Of a DNA stretch of 64,000 nucleotides, positions 1 through 11,239 are shown in pieces. Under the pieces are notes generated by a model. It saw only the letters and a list, made by a program, of their open reading frames with translations. It was not told the origin of the DNA and did no database searches. Source of the DNA: Streptomyces sp. NBC_01451 (lineage in GTDB: Bacteria > Actinomycetota > Actinomycetes > Streptomycetales > Streptomycetaceae); contig NZ_CP109479.1 of the NCBI RefSeq assembly GCF_036227485.1, positions 8,060,001 through 8,124,000 of the forward strand, written 5' to 3'. Within the stretch, counting starts at the first letter, position 1, and each line of letters opens with the position of its first letter. The translations under genes and the position numbers were made by a program.

Positions 1-69
1 ATGTTGCCGTTCGAAGTGCTGATCGTTGTCCGGTATCCCGAACTGTATCGACAGAGCCGCGGAGTATCC

Positions 70-2547
70 ATGTCACGCACAAGCACCCGCTGGAGACTAG
101 GCCTTACGGCCACCACCGCACTCCTGGTGGCCTCGGCGGTCGTCCCCGTCCCGGCCGCCGCCGAGGACGTCACCGACTACGCCATCACCGTGGACCCGGC
201 CACCAAGGGCGCCAGGATCGACGACACGATGTACGGCGTCTTCTTCGAGGACATCAACCGCGCCGCCGACGGCGGCCTGTACGCCGAACTCGTGCAGAAC
301 CGGTCCTTCGAGTACTCCACCGCGGACAACCGCTCGTACACGCCCCTCACCTCCTGGACCGTCGGCGGTACGGCGGTGACCCGGAACGTCGACGGGCGCC
401 TGAACGCCCGCAACCGCACCTACCTCTCCCTGGATGCCGGCTCGTCCGTCACCAACTCCGGCTACAACACCGGGATCAGGGTCGAGAGCGGCAGGAAGTA
501 CGACTTCTCCGTCTGGGCCCGCGCCGACCAGGCCGACGCGCTCACCCTGTCCCTCGCCGACGCCGAGGGTGCCCTCGCCGAGGTCCGTCAGGTCGCGGTG
601 AAGGGCGGCTGGGCCAAGTACCGGGCGCGGTTCACCGCGACCCGCTCCAGCACCGCCGGACGGCTGACGGTCGCCACGGACGGCCCCGTAGCCCTGGACA
701 TGGTTTCGCTGCTGCCCCGGGACACATTCAAGGGGCACGGGCTGCGCACGGACCTCGCCGAGAAGATCGCCGCGCTCGACCCCGGCTTCGTCCGCTTCCC
801 GGGCGGCTGCCTGGTCAACACCGGCTCCATGGAGGACTACAGCGAGGCGTCCGACTGGGCGCGCCAGCGCTCGTACCAGTGGAAGGACACCGTCGGGCCG
901 GTCGAGCAGCGCGCGACCAACTCCAACTTCTGGGGCTACAACCAGAGTTACGGACTCGGCTACTACGAGTACTTCCAGTTCTCCGAGGACATCGGCGCGA
1001 TGCCGCTGCCCGTCGTCCCGGCACTGGTCACCGGCTGCGGGCAGAACAGGGCCGTGGTCGACGAGGCGCTCCTCAAGCGGCACGTGCAGGACACCCTCGA
1101 CCTCATCGAGTTCGCCAACGGGCCGGTGACCAGCGAGTGGGGGCGCAAGCGGGCGCGGATGGGCCATCCCGAGCCCTTCCGTCTCACCCACATAGAGGTG
1201 GGCAACGAGGAGAACCTGCCCAACGAGTTCTTCGCCCGCTTCACGGAGTTCCGGACCGCGATCGAGGCCGAGTACCCGGACATCACCGTCATCTCCAACT
1301 CCGGCCCGGACGACAGTGGTTCGACCTTCGACACCGCCTGGAAGCTCAACCGGGACGCGAACGTCGACATGGTCGACGAGCACTACTACAACAGCACGAA
1401 CTGGTTCCTCCAGAACAACGACCGCTACGACTCGTACGACAGGAACGGCCCCAAGGTCTTCCTCGGCGAGTACGCCTCCGGCGGCAACACCTTCAAGAAC
1501 GCCCTCTCCGAGGCCGCGTTCATGACCGGGCTGGAGCGCAACGCGGACGTCGTCAAGCTCGCCTCGTACGCCCCGCTGCTCTCCAACGAGGACTACGTGC
1601 AGTGGCGCCCGGACATGATCTGGTTCAACAACCACGCGTCCTGGGGCTCGCCCTCGTACGAGGTGCAGAAGCTGTTCATGAACAACGTCGGCGACCGCGT
1701 GGTGCCCACCACCGCCACCGGCACGCCCTCGGTGAGCGGTCCGATCGCGGGCGCCGTCGGGCTGTCGACGTGGGCCACCACGGCGGCGTACGACGACGTG
1801 AAGGTCACCGGCGCGGACGGCACGGCGCTGCTGAGCGACGACTTCTCGGGTGACGCCTCCCGGTGGACCCATACGGGCGGCGGGAGTTGGGCGGTCCAGG
1901 ACGGGCAGTACGTGCAGACGGACGTCGCCGCCGAGAACACGATGGTCTCCGCGGGCGACCCCGCCTGGCACGACTACGACCTGCATGTGAAGGCCACCAA
2001 GAAGTCCGGCAGGGAGGGCTTCCTCGTCGCCTTCGGTGTCAAGGACACCGGGAACTACTACTGGTGGAACCTGGGCGGCTGGAACAACACCCTGTCCGCC
2101 GTCGAACAGGCCACGGACGGCGGCAAGTCGACGCTCGTGTCCAAGGCCGGCTCGATCGAGACGGGTCGCGCGTACGACATCGACGTCAAGGTGCGGGGCC
2201 GGCAGGTCACCCTCTACCTCGACGGCCAGGAGTGGGGCGGCTTCACCGACGACAAGCCGGCCGAGCCGTTCCGCCAGATCGTCACGAAGGACGCGAAGAC
2301 GGGGGACCTGATCGTCAAGGTCGTCAACGCCCAGGCGGCGCAGGCCCGTACGGCGATCGACCTCGGCAGGGTGAAGGTCGGGTCCAGGGCCGCGGTCACG
2401 ACGCTGGCCGCCGCACCGGACGCGGTGAACAGCGAGACGGCGACACCGGTCGCGCCGGTGAGGTCGACGTTCACGGGCGTCGCGAGGAAGTTCACGTACA
2501 CGTTCCCGGCGAACTCCGTCACCTTCCTGCGGATCAAGAAGGGGTGA
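70..2547 (+). CDS. Secreted GH51 alpha-L-arabinofuranosidase
   Basis: Predicted exported enzyme releasing arabinofuranosyl residues from arabinan or arabinoxylan side chains. The ATG at 70 (MSRTSTRWRLGL...) is preferred over the in-frame ATG at 1. It follows a short CGGAG ribosome site and opens directly into a signal peptide (basic start, hydrophobic stretch, cut near PAAAED). Of 825 residues, about 110-230 look like a carbohydrate-binding module and 235-570 form the GH51 barrel. The acid/base Glu is in 'HIEVGNEENLP' (about E380) and the nucleophile in 'VFLGEYAS' (about E467). A concanavalin-like insert follows ('DDFSGDASRW' to 'LYLDGQEWGGF'), before a beta-sandwich C-terminus ending 'FTYTFPANSVTFLRI'. 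The lectin-like insert makes it longer than simple GH51 enzymes. No partner gene is adjacent on the right. Family assignment is firm; substrate is inferred. Confidence 0.93.
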   Translation: MSRTSTRWRLGLTATTALLVASAVVPVPAAAEDVTDYAITVDPATKGARIDDTMYGVFFEDINRAADGGLYAELVQNRSFEYSTADNRSYTPLTSWTVGGTAVTRNVDGRLNARNRTYLSLDAGSSVTNSGYNTGIRVESGRKYDFSVWARADQADALTLSLADAEGALAEVRQVAVKGGWAKYRARFTATRSSTAGRLTVATDGPVALDMVSLLPRDTFKGHGLRTDLAEKIAALDPGFVRFPGGCLVNTGSMEDYSEASDWARQRSYQWKDTVGPVEQRATNSNFWGYNQSYGLGYYEYFQFSEDIGAMPLPVVPALVTGCGQNRAVVDEALLKRHVQDTLDLIEFANGPVTSEWGRKRARMGHPEPFRLTHIEVGNEENLPNEFFARFTEFRTAIEAEYPDITVISNSGPDDSGSTFDTAWKLNRDANVDMVDEHYYNSTNWFLQNNDRYDSYDRNGPKVFLGEYASGGNTFKNALSEAAFMTGLERNADVVKLASYAPLLSNEDYVQWRPDMIWFNNHASWGSPSYEVQKLFMNNVGDRVVPTTATGTPSVSGPIAGAVGLSTWATTAAYDDVKVTGADGTALLSDDFSGDASRWTHTGGGSWAVQDGQYVQTDVAAENTMVSAGDPAWHDYDLHVKATKKSGREGFLVAFGVKDTGNYYWWNLGGWNNTLSAVEQATDGGKSTLVSKAGSIETGRAYDIDVKVRGRQVTLYLDGQEWGGFTDDKPAEPFRQIVTKDAKTGDLIVKVVNAQAAQARTAIDLGRVKVGSRAAVTTLAAAPDAVNSETATPVAPVRSTFTGVARKFTYTFPANSVTFLRIKKG

Positions 2548-2574
2548 CGAGGGGAGCGGAGAGGGGCTGACCGG

Positions 2575-2614
2575 ACGGGCGGCCCGGGTACCGGACGGTG
2601 CCTGGGCTGCCCGT
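2575..2614 (+). terminator. Hairpin terminator after the arabinofuranosidase
   Basis: Two 18-base arms (2575-2592 and 2597-2614) pair completely in RNA, counting three G-U wobbles, around a GGAC loop. No T-run follows, as is usual for high-GC actinobacterial terminators. It lies 28 bases after the stop codon and separates the gene from the argC promoter. Confidence 0.6.
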
Positions 2615-2754
2615 ACCGGGTTCAGCCACCCCACTCGAAGCGGACCCCCGCCCGGACTGGAGAAAGTCCTCACGCGCAGCCATGATCGTGCCATGGGCAT
2701 GATCGACACAGCGTCCGCTCCGGCCTGCGCGGCGCCGCATACTGATCCACCATA

Positions 2755-4980
<2,226 letters not shown>

Positions 4981-4984
<4 letters not shown>

Positions 4985-5892
4985 GCACTACTCGCAAGCA
5001 CACCGCCCTGCCCAAGGCCAGGATCCTCATCGAAGCACTGCCCTGGCTGACCCGTCACAACGGCAAGGTCGTCGTCATCAAGTTCGGCGGAAACGCCATG
5101 GTGAACGACGAGTTGAAGGACGCCTTCGCCCAGGACGTCGTCTTCCTGCGCCAGGCCGGCCTCAAGCCCGTCGTCGTGCACGGCGGTGGCCCGCAGATCA
5201 GCGCCGCCCTCGACCGGCACGGCATCATCAGCGAGTTCAAGGCGGGCCTCAGGGTCACCACCGAGGACGCCATGGACGTCGTACGCATGGTGCTGGCCGG
5301 GCAGGTCCAGCGGGAGCTGGTCGGGCTGCTGAACCAGCACGGGCCGCTCGCCGTCGGGCTGACGGGCGAGGACGCGCACACCATCACCGCCACCAAGCAT
5401 CTGCCCGAGATCGACGGGGAGTTGGTCGACATCGGGCGGGTGGGCGAGATCACCGCGATCGACACGGGCGCGATCGAGGCACTGCTCGCCGACGGCCGAA
5501 TCCCGGTCGTCTCGTCGATCGCCCGTAGCCAGGACGACGGACATGTCTACAACGTCAATGCTGATACGGCGGCTGCGGCACTCGCTGCTGCTCTTGGCGC
5601 CGAAACCCTCATGGTCCTCACGGACGTCGAGGGCCTCTACGAGGACTGGCCCAACTCCGACGAGGTGATCAGCCGCCTCACCGCTTCCCAACTGGAGAAG
5701 CTGCTCCCGGAGTTGAGCTCCGGGATGGTGCCGAAGATGGAGGGCTGCCTGCACGCCGTGCGCAACGGCGTGAACACCGCCCGCGTCATCGACGGCCGGG
5801 TCCAGCACTCGATCCTGCTGGAGATCTTCACGGACGAGGGCATCGGCACGATGGTCGTGCCCGATGCGGAGGAAGAAGGGGACGCCGCATGA
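4981..5892 (+). CDS. argB: Acetylglutamate kinase
   Basis: Phosphorylates N-acetylglutamate with ATP, the second pathway step and commonly the arginine feedback point. The 303-residue amino-acid-kinase-fold protein shows '[12 protein letters not shown]' (phosphate loop), '[14 protein letters not shown]' (substrate and nucleotide site) and '[17 protein letters not shown]'. The extended N-terminus ('[15 protein letters not shown]') resembles the N-terminal helix of arginine-inhibited kinases, which suggests feedback inhibition. The start ATG overlaps the argJ stop and the stop overlaps argD (ATGA at 5889-5892). Confidence 0.98.
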
Positions 5893-7127
5893 ACGCCGGC
5901 CAGGAGCTGGACGCCAGTCAGGAACTGAGCGCCGAGAGCGCCAATCAGGAACTGACCGCGCGCTGGCAGGGCGCGCTCATGAACAACTACGGAACCCCCC
6001 GGCTGCCCCTCGTCCGCGGCGCGGGCAGCACGGTGTGGGACGCCGACGGCAAGGCGTACGTCGACTTCGTCGGCGGCATCGCCGTCAACGCGCTCGGCCA
6101 CGCCCACCCGGCGATCGTCGAGGCGGTGTCCACCCAGATCGCCTCCCTCGGCCATGTCTCCAACCTCTTCGTCGCCGAACCGCCCGTCGCGCTCGCCGAA
6201 CGGCTGCTCCAGCGCTTCGGCCGGAGCGGCAAGGTGTTCTTCTGCAACTCGGGCGCCGAGGCCAACGAGGGCGCCTTCAAGATCGGCCGGCTGACCGGAC
6301 GCAGCCACATGGTGTCCACCGAGGGCGGCTTCCACGGGCGGACCATGGGTGCCCTCGCGCTCACCGGCCAGCCCGGAAAGCGGGAGCCCTTCGTGCCGCT
6401 GCCCGGTGACGTCACGTACGTCCCGTACGGCGACGCACAGGCGCTGGCCGCCGCCGTCACCGACGAGACCGCCCTCGTGATCATCGAGCCCGTCCAGGGC
6501 GAGAACGGCGTTGTCGTCCCGCCCGCCGGTTATCTGAAGGCCGCGCGCGCCATCACCGCCGCGACCGGCGCCCTGCTCGTCCTCGACGAGGTGCAGACCG
6601 GCGTCGGCCGTACCGGACACTGGTTCGAGTACCAGGCCCACGAGGGCGTCCTGCCCGACGTCGTCACCCTCGCCAAGGGTCTCGGCGGCGGACTGCCCCT
6701 CGGCGCGACCGTCGCCTTCGGCCGCGCCGCCGACCTGCTCCAGCCCGGCCAGCACGGCACGACGTTCGGTGGCAACCCGGTCGCCTGCGCCGCCGGACTC
6801 GCCGTACTCGACACCATCGAGAACGAGGGGTTGCTGGAGAACGTCAAGCGGCAGAGCGAGAGGTTGCGGGACGGAATCGAGGGTGCGGGCCACCCGTTGA
6901 TCGATTATGTCCGGGGCGCGGGACTTCTCCTGGGTATCGTGCTCAACGAGCCCCTCGCGCCCCAGGTGCAGCAGGCGGCTCAGGACGCCGGGTTCCTGGT
7001 GAACGCGCCCGCTCCCGATGTCGTACGGCTGATGCCGCCGCTGAACATCGGTGACGCCGAAGTGGACGCGTTCCTCCAGGCACTTCCCGGAGTTCTCGAC
7101 GCGGTTGCCGTTGACGGGAAGGACTAG
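5889..7127 (+). CDS. argD: Acetylornithine aminotransferase
   Basis: PLP-dependent transfer of the glutamate amino group to N-acetylglutamate semialdehyde. The 412-residue class-III aminotransferase has '[15 protein letters not shown]' (phosphate contact), '[15 protein letters not shown]' (Asp contacting the pyridine nitrogen) and Schiff-base lysine K263 in '[15 protein letters not shown]'. About 30 extra residues precede the conserved '[14 protein letters not shown]'. They are Gln/Glu-rich ('[16 protein letters not shown]') and look like a degenerate short repeat. The ATG overlaps the argB stop. Confidence 0.97.
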   Translation: MNAGQELDASQELSAESANQELTARWQGALMNNYGTPRLPLVRGAGSTVWDADGKAYVDFVGGIAVNALGHAHPAIVEAVSTQIASLGHVSNLFVAEPPVALAERLLQRFGRSGKVFFCNSGAEANEGAFKIGRLTGRSHMVSTEGGFHGRTMGALALTGQPGKREPFVPLPGDVTYVPYGDAQALAAAVTDETALVIIEPVQGENGVVVPPAGYLKAARAITAATGALLVLDEVQTGVGRTGHWFEYQAHEGVLPDVVTLAKGLGGGLPLGATVAFGRAADLLQPGQHGTTFGGNPVACAAGLAVLDTIENEGLLENVKRQSERLRDGIEGAGHPLIDYVRGAGLLLGIVLNEPLAPQVQQAAQDAGFLVNAPAPDVVRLMPPLNIGDAEVDAFLQALPGVLDAVAVDGKD

Positions 7128-7148
7128 CCGGGGAATGAGACGACGACG

Positions 7149-7685
7149 ATGACGCAGGCGCAGGATCACGAGCACGCGGGGCCTGCCGTACCGCAGACCC
7201 GCACCGCACGCCACCGCCGGATCGTGGACATCCTCAACCGGCAACCGGTGCGGTCGCAGAGTCAGTTGGCGAAGCTGCTCGCGGACGACGGGCTGACCGT
7301 CACGCAGGCGACGCTGTCCAGGGACCTGGACGAGCTGAACGCGGTGAAGATCCGCAACAACGACGGCGACCTCATCTACGCGGTGCCGAGCGAGGGCGGG
7401 TTCCGTACGCCTCGTGCTCCGCTGGGGGAGTCGGCGAAGGAGGAGCGGATGCGGCGGCTGTCCGCGGAGCTGCTGATCTCCGCTGAGGCCTCTGCGAATC
7501 TCGTGGTCCTGCGGACCCCTCCGGGGGCCGCGCAGTTCCTGGCGTCGGCGATCGACCAGGCCGAGCTGCACGACATCCTCGGGACGATCGCCGGGGACGA
7601 CACGTTGATGCTGATCAGCCGGGATCCCGTGGGTGGGCAGGCGCTGGCTGATCATTTGCTGGCGTTGGCTCAGAAGAACCATTGA
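7149..7685 (+). CDS. argR: Arginine repressor
   Basis: Hexameric arginine-dependent DNA-binding repressor of the arg genes. The 178-residue protein has an N-terminal winged helix ('[26 protein letters not shown]', written here only to locate it: residues about 37-62) and a C-terminal arginine-binding and oligomerisation domain ending '[20 protein letters not shown]'. It starts 22 bases after argD and is probably co-transcribed, so it would sit under its own ARG boxes upstream of argC. Likely targets in this window are the boxes at 2756-2789 and 13684-13708. Confidence 0.96.
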   Translation: MTQAQDHEHAGPAVPQTRTARHRRIVDILNRQPVRSQSQLAKLLADDGLTVTQATLSRDLDELNAVKIRNNDGDLIYAVPSEGGFRTPRAPLGESAKEERMRRLSAELLISAEASANLVVLRTPPGAAQFLASAIDQAELHDILGTIAGDDTLMLISRDPVGGQALADHLLALAQKNH

Positions 7686-7700
7686 GCGGTTGGGTTGTGG

Positions 7701-7751
7701 GTGCGGGTCCGTTGTGGCTGGTCGCGCAGTTCCCCGCGCCCCTGAAGGCCT
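7701..7751 (-). repeat. Streptomyces intergenic repeat, family 1, copy A
   Basis: On the minus strand this reads as the family-1 core (GGGGCGCGGGGAACTGCGCG, then ACCAGCCACAACGNACCCGC). It is found again at 16461, 19774 and 23207. This copy fills the gap between convergent argR and apbE and probably serves as terminator for one or both. Confidence 0.75.
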
Positions 7752-8540
7752 TCAGCCCAGCCTTCTCGCGAGTCCCCCGGTGCATCTGACCTCGTCGCCC
7801 GCCGTGATCAGCAACGCCTCCACGTCCGGCAGCGACTCCAGCCAGCTCAGCGCCTGCCTCGACCCCATCGCGAAGGCCGCTGTCGCCCAGGCGTCCGCCC
7901 AGGTCAGTCTCGGGGCCACGACCGTCACCGCCACCAGGTCCGTCACCGCGGACTTGCGGGTGCGGGGGTCGACGATGTGGGTGCCGCGTTCCGCCGTGCC
8001 GGAGGTGGCCACCGCCAGTTCGTCGGTGCCCGCCGCCGAGACCACGGCCGCCAGGCCGCCCGGGCGCAGCGGGTCCGACACCCCTACCCGCCAAGGGCGT
8101 TGGGGCCCGGGCGCACCGCACAGCTGGACGTCCCCGGCGCCGTTGACGCTGACGCCGCTCGCCCCGGCCGCCATCAGGGTTCTGGCCGCGCGTTCCGCCG
8201 CCCAGCCCTTGACCAGGCCCGTCGGGTCGATCTGCCCCTGGTAGGTGTGGCTGAACCACCCCTCGCTGACCCGCTCCGCCTCGGTGCACAGGTCGAGCAC
8301 CTCGGCGACCTCCGGGTCGCAGTCGGCGACGGAGATCTCGCCGCGGGCGAGCCGGGAGATCTGGCTGTCCTCGCGATAGGTGCTGAACACTTCGTTGACC
8401 TTGTGCAGTCCGGCGATCGCCGCTGCCAGCGCCACCTGGACCGCACGGGGGTCCCCGCCGCGGACGTCAAAAGAGAAGACGGTCCCCATGACCTCCTCCG
8501 CATGACGCACCGCGACGGGAGCTTCCACGGGATCAACCAC
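7752..8540 (-). CDS. apbE: ApbE-type FAD:protein FMN transferase
   Basis: Would attach FMN covalently, from FAD, to Thr/Ser of FMN-binding-domain proteins. The 262-residue protein begins at GTG 8540, 8 bases inside the preceding gene, and soon reaches the family's conserved start 'VMGTVFSFDV'. Other family landmarks are 'STYREDSQISRL', 'IDPTGLVKGWAAERA' and 'ATSGTAERGTHIVDPRT' with its metal- and flavin-binding residues. No signal peptide is evident, so either it acts inside the cell or export is cryptic. The overlap with the three-repeat FMN-binding gene makes that protein its obvious substrate. Confidence 0.92.
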   Translation of the reverse strand: MVDPVEAPVAVRHAEEVMGTVFSFDVRGGDPRAVQVALAAAIAGLHKVNEVFSTYREDSQISRLARGEISVADCDPEVAEVLDLCTEAERVSEGWFSHTYQGQIDPTGLVKGWAAERAARTLMAAGASGVSVNGAGDVQLCGAPGPQRPWRVGVSDPLRPGGLAAVVSAAGTDELAVATSGTAERGTHIVDPRTRKSAVTDLVAVTVVAPRLTWADAWATAAFAMGSRQALSWLESLPDVEALLITAGDEVRCTGGLARRLG

Positions 8541-9675
8541 CGGCCTGGTCCAGGGCCGACTGGAGGGACTTCTTGTACCCGGCGCTGGTGTAACTGGCGC
8601 CGGACACCGCGTCGATGTCGCCGTCGCCCGCGGTCACCGCCTCCTGGTTGAGCTTGGGGATGGCGTCCGCGGAGACCTGGTCGCTCCGGCCGCCGCTGGG
8701 CGCCTGGACCGCGGACGCCGAGGTGATCCTGCCCTTGGTGAGCGTGACCCGGACCTGCACCGGGCCGTACTCCGTCTGGACCACGCTTCCGGTGTACGTG
8801 CCGCCTCCGTCGGAGGTCGCCCCGCCCGCCGCGGCACCCGAGCCGGCTGCCGAGCCGGTTGTCGGGGAGGCCGAAGCCGTGCCCGCGCCCGTTTCCTTGG
8901 CCGGTTCCGCGGCGGGAACCTTGTCCAGGGCGGACTGGAGCGACTTCTTGTAGCCCGCGCTGGTGTAGCTGGCGCCCGAGATCGCGTCGATGTCCGCGGT
9001 GCCGGCGGCGACCGCTTCCTGGTTGAGCTTGGGGATCGCGTCGCCGGAGATCGTGGTGCTCTGGCCGCCGGACGGGGCCTTCACCGCCTCCGCCTTGGTG
9101 ATCTTGCCGCCGCTCACCGTGATCCGGACCTGGACCTGGCCGTACTGGGTGTCGACCGCGTCGCCGGTGACCGTGGCGGCCTGGGCCGCGGCGCCGCCAC
9201 CGGTGGCGCCCGTACCCGCACCCGCGCTGGCCTTGTCCAGGGCGGACTGGAGCGACTTCCCGTAACCCGCGCTGGTGTAGCTGGCGCCGGAGACCGCGTC
9301 GATACTGCCGCTGGTGCCGGCCGCGACGGCTTCCTGGTTGAGCTTGGGGATCGCGTTGCCGGAGATCTGGTCGCTCTGGCCGCCCTTGGGCTGCTGGATC
9401 GCCTCCGCCTTGGTGATCTTGCCGCCGCTCACCGTGACGCGGACCTGGACCGGCCCGTACTGGGTCTGGACGGTGTCGCCGGTGAAGGTGCCGTCCTTGG
9501 CCGCCGCGCCGCCCTGGGCCGACTCCTGCGCCGCCGCCGTCTGCTGAGGCAGGGCGCCGGCAGCCTGCGCGCCCCCGGGGTCCGACGTCGGTTTCAGCGT
9601 CAGCAGCAGCACGATTCCGGAGACTGTGGCGGCGCTCGCCAGCATGACGCGCCGAAAGGGGTGACTCTTCTTCAT
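8533..9675 (-). CDS. Exported protein with three FMN-binding repeats
   Basis: Predicted extracytoplasmic electron carrier of 380 residues. The start is ATG 9675 ('MKKSHPFRRVMLASAATVSG'), with AGGAGCG just upstream. A single N-terminal hydrophobic segment (about 10-27) acts as signal or anchor, followed by a linker and three FMN_bind domains of roughly 85 residues. Each opens 'GDTVQTQYGPVQVRVTVSGG'-like and ends with the flavinylation-type motif 'DA[VI]SGASYTSAGY.KSLQSAL'. The motifs are encoded near 9270-9300, 8950-8985 and 8580-8620. Linkers between domains are Ala/Gly/Ser/Thr-rich. The repeats are also alike in DNA, which indicates recent domain amplification. The protein lies between a membrane flavoreductase and ApbE. 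Three covalent FMNs per chain is an inference from the three motifs. Confidence 0.9.
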   Translation of the reverse strand: MKKSHPFRRVMLASAATVSGIVLLLTLKPTSDPGGAQAAGALPQQTAAAQESAQGGAAAKDGTFTGDTVQTQYGPVQVRVTVSGGKITKAEAIQQPKGGQSDQISGNAIPKLNQEAVAAGTSGSIDAVSGASYTSAGYGKSLQSALDKASAGAGTGATGGGAAAQAATVTGDAVDTQYGQVQVRITVSGGKITKAEAVKAPSGGQSTTISGDAIPKLNQEAVAAGTADIDAISGASYTSAGYKKSLQSALDKVPAAEPAKETGAGTASASPTTGSAAGSGAAAGGATSDGGGTYTGSVVQTEYGPVQVRVTLTKGRITSASAVQAPSGGRSDQVSADAIPKLNQEAVTAGDGDIDAVSGASYTSAGYKKSLQSALDQAGG

Positions 9676-9694
9676 CGCTCCTGGCTCCCGTCGC

Positions 9695-11077
9695 TCACAT
9701 CTCGAACGACTCGTGGTGGATGCGGCGCGCCGGAACACCCGCGCCGCGCAATGCCTCGTACACACCCTGCGCGAAGCCGGGTGGCCCGCACAGGAAGACG
9801 TCGTGGTCGTCGATGTCCGGCAGCTTCCGGCGCAGCGACTCGGGCGAGATGTCCGGGCGCTCTCCGTCGGGGCTGTTCACCGCGTACATGAGACGGGCGC
9901 CGCGCTCGTTGGCGATGGTCGCCAGCTCGTCCCACAGGGCCAGGTCCTGGGTGCTGTTGGCCCGGTAGAGAAGGGTCAGGTCGCCCGCCGCGCCGGGCAG
10001 GGTCTCGAACAGGGCGCGCATCGGGGTGATGCCGACCCCGCCGGCCACCAGCAGCACCTTGCCCTGGCTGCGCTTGGAGGCGGTCAGGGCGCCGTACGGG
10101 CCCTCGGCCCACACCCGGGTGCCGGGCTCCAGCTCGCGCAGGGCCGAGCTGTGGTCGCCGATCGCCTTCACGGTGATGCGCAGCATGTTGGGGCGGGGGG
10201 CCGCCGACAGGGAGTACGGGTGCGAGCTGAACCGCATACCGGGGGCCAGGAAGCGCCAGCGGAAGAACTGGCCCGCCTCCGCGCCCATCCGGTGCAGCTT
10301 CCGTCCGCTCATCAGCACGGACACGATGCCCGGGGTCTCCTCGATGACCGCCTCGACCCGCAGCCGGTGGCGCATGTTCAGCCGGATCGGCGTGACGATG
10401 CGGTACCAGAGGACCAGCGCGGTCACCGAGCCGTACAGCGCGTACCAGGCGGTCTTCGCGGCCGGCTCGACGACGAACTCGTTGCCGGTGGACAGCTGGT
10501 GCCAGAACGTCAGGAACGTGGCCGCGTACGTCAGCAGGTGCACGTGGTACCAGAGGTCGTACGGGATCATCCGCCGGACCGGGCCGATGGAGATGAGCCC
10601 GATGAACACCAGCAGACCCGTGCCGATCGCGGCCTTGCCCATGTCGGGCAGCTGGTTCACCGAGTCGACCGTCTGCTGGACGATGTCGCCGAACGTCTTC
10701 CCGGCCTGGAGGGCGTATCCGTACATGATCAGGACCACGTGCGCCACGACCAGGCAGAGTGTGTACCGGCCGCTCATCGCGTGCCAGCGAGCCACCCGGT
10801 CCGACCCGACCCGGCGCTCCAGCGCGGGCACCCGGGCCATCTGGAGCACCACGAGTGCCATCAGGTAACCGGCGAGCAGACCGGTGATCCGGCCCGCCGC
10901 GATGACCTGGGCGGTGGTGTCCGCCAGGGAGGGTGTGTTGTTCCACCACAGCCAGATCACTCCGGCCGCGCCCGCCCCTACGGCGAGCAGCAGCGGGACG
11001 GCGGGGGAGCGGCGGGGTCGGATGCGGCGCATCGTCTGGCGCCGCGCGGCACGTCCGCCTTGGATCGTGGTGGTCAC
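9695..11077 (-). CDS. Ferric-reductase-like membrane flavoprotein (NAD(P)H to flavin electron transfer)
   Basis: First gene of a three-gene minus-strand unit: GTG 11077 with GGAGGA upstream, 460 residues. The N-terminal half has about six membrane segments with histidines typical of haem-binding ferric-reductase domains ('RWHAMSGRYTLCLVVAH', 'YHVHLLTYAATFLTFWHQ'). The C-terminal half is a ferredoxin-NADP-reductase module with FAD motif 'HPYSLSAAP', NAD(P) loop 'LLVAGGVGITPMRAL' and 'VFLCGPPGFAQGV', ending in an aromatic-Glu-Met tail. It would move electrons from cytosolic NAD(P)H through the membrane to the FMN-repeat protein encoded next. The final acceptor is unknown. Confidence 0.88.
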   Translation of the reverse strand: MTTTIQGGRAARRQTMRRIRPRRSPAVPLLLAVGAGAAGVIWLWWNNTPSLADTTAQVIAAGRITGLLAGYLMALVVLQMARVPALERRVGSDRVARWHAMSGRYTLCLVVAHVVLIMYGYALQAGKTFGDIVQQTVDSVNQLPDMGKAAIGTGLLVFIGLISIGPVRRMIPYDLWYHVHLLTYAATFLTFWHQLSTGNEFVVEPAAKTAWYALYGSVTALVLWYRIVTPIRLNMRHRLRVEAVIEETPGIVSVLMSGRKLHRMGAEAGQFFRWRFLAPGMRFSSHPYSLSAAPRPNMLRITVKAIGDHSSALRELEPGTRVWAEGPYGALTASKRSQGKVLLVAGGVGITPMRALFETLPGAAGDLTLLYRANSTQDLALWDELATIANERGARLMYAVNSPDGERPDISPESLRRKLPDIDDHDVFLCGPPGFAQGVYEALRGAGVPARRIHHESFEM

Positions 11078-11176
11078 GGTTCCTCCGTGGGACGGGGTCT
11101 AGTCGAGAGGTTTGGCCCCTTGGCCCTCAGATACGTGCCACGACCGCCGAGTGTTCAGAGACCCGACAAGTCCACA

Positions 11177-11193
11177 GTTAAATGCCAGTTAAA
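11177..11193. promoter_or_regulatory. GTTAAA direct repeat upstream of the flavin electron-transfer operon
   Basis: GTTAAA-TGCCA-GTTAAA is a direct repeat with 11-base periodicity, 100 bases before the flavoreductase start. Spacing and hexamer resemble OmpR-family (for example MtrA-type) sites. The regulator assignment is a guess; the repeat itself is plain. Confidence 0.35.
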
Positions 11194-11239
11194 AGGGGGT
11201 GACGGCCGGTAACACGCACCGGGCCGCAGTCGGTGGTGC

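Noticed and set aside
8580..9540. CRISPR-like periodic repeats
   Set aside because: The periodicity is about 320-370 bases and comes from three coding FMN-binding domains.
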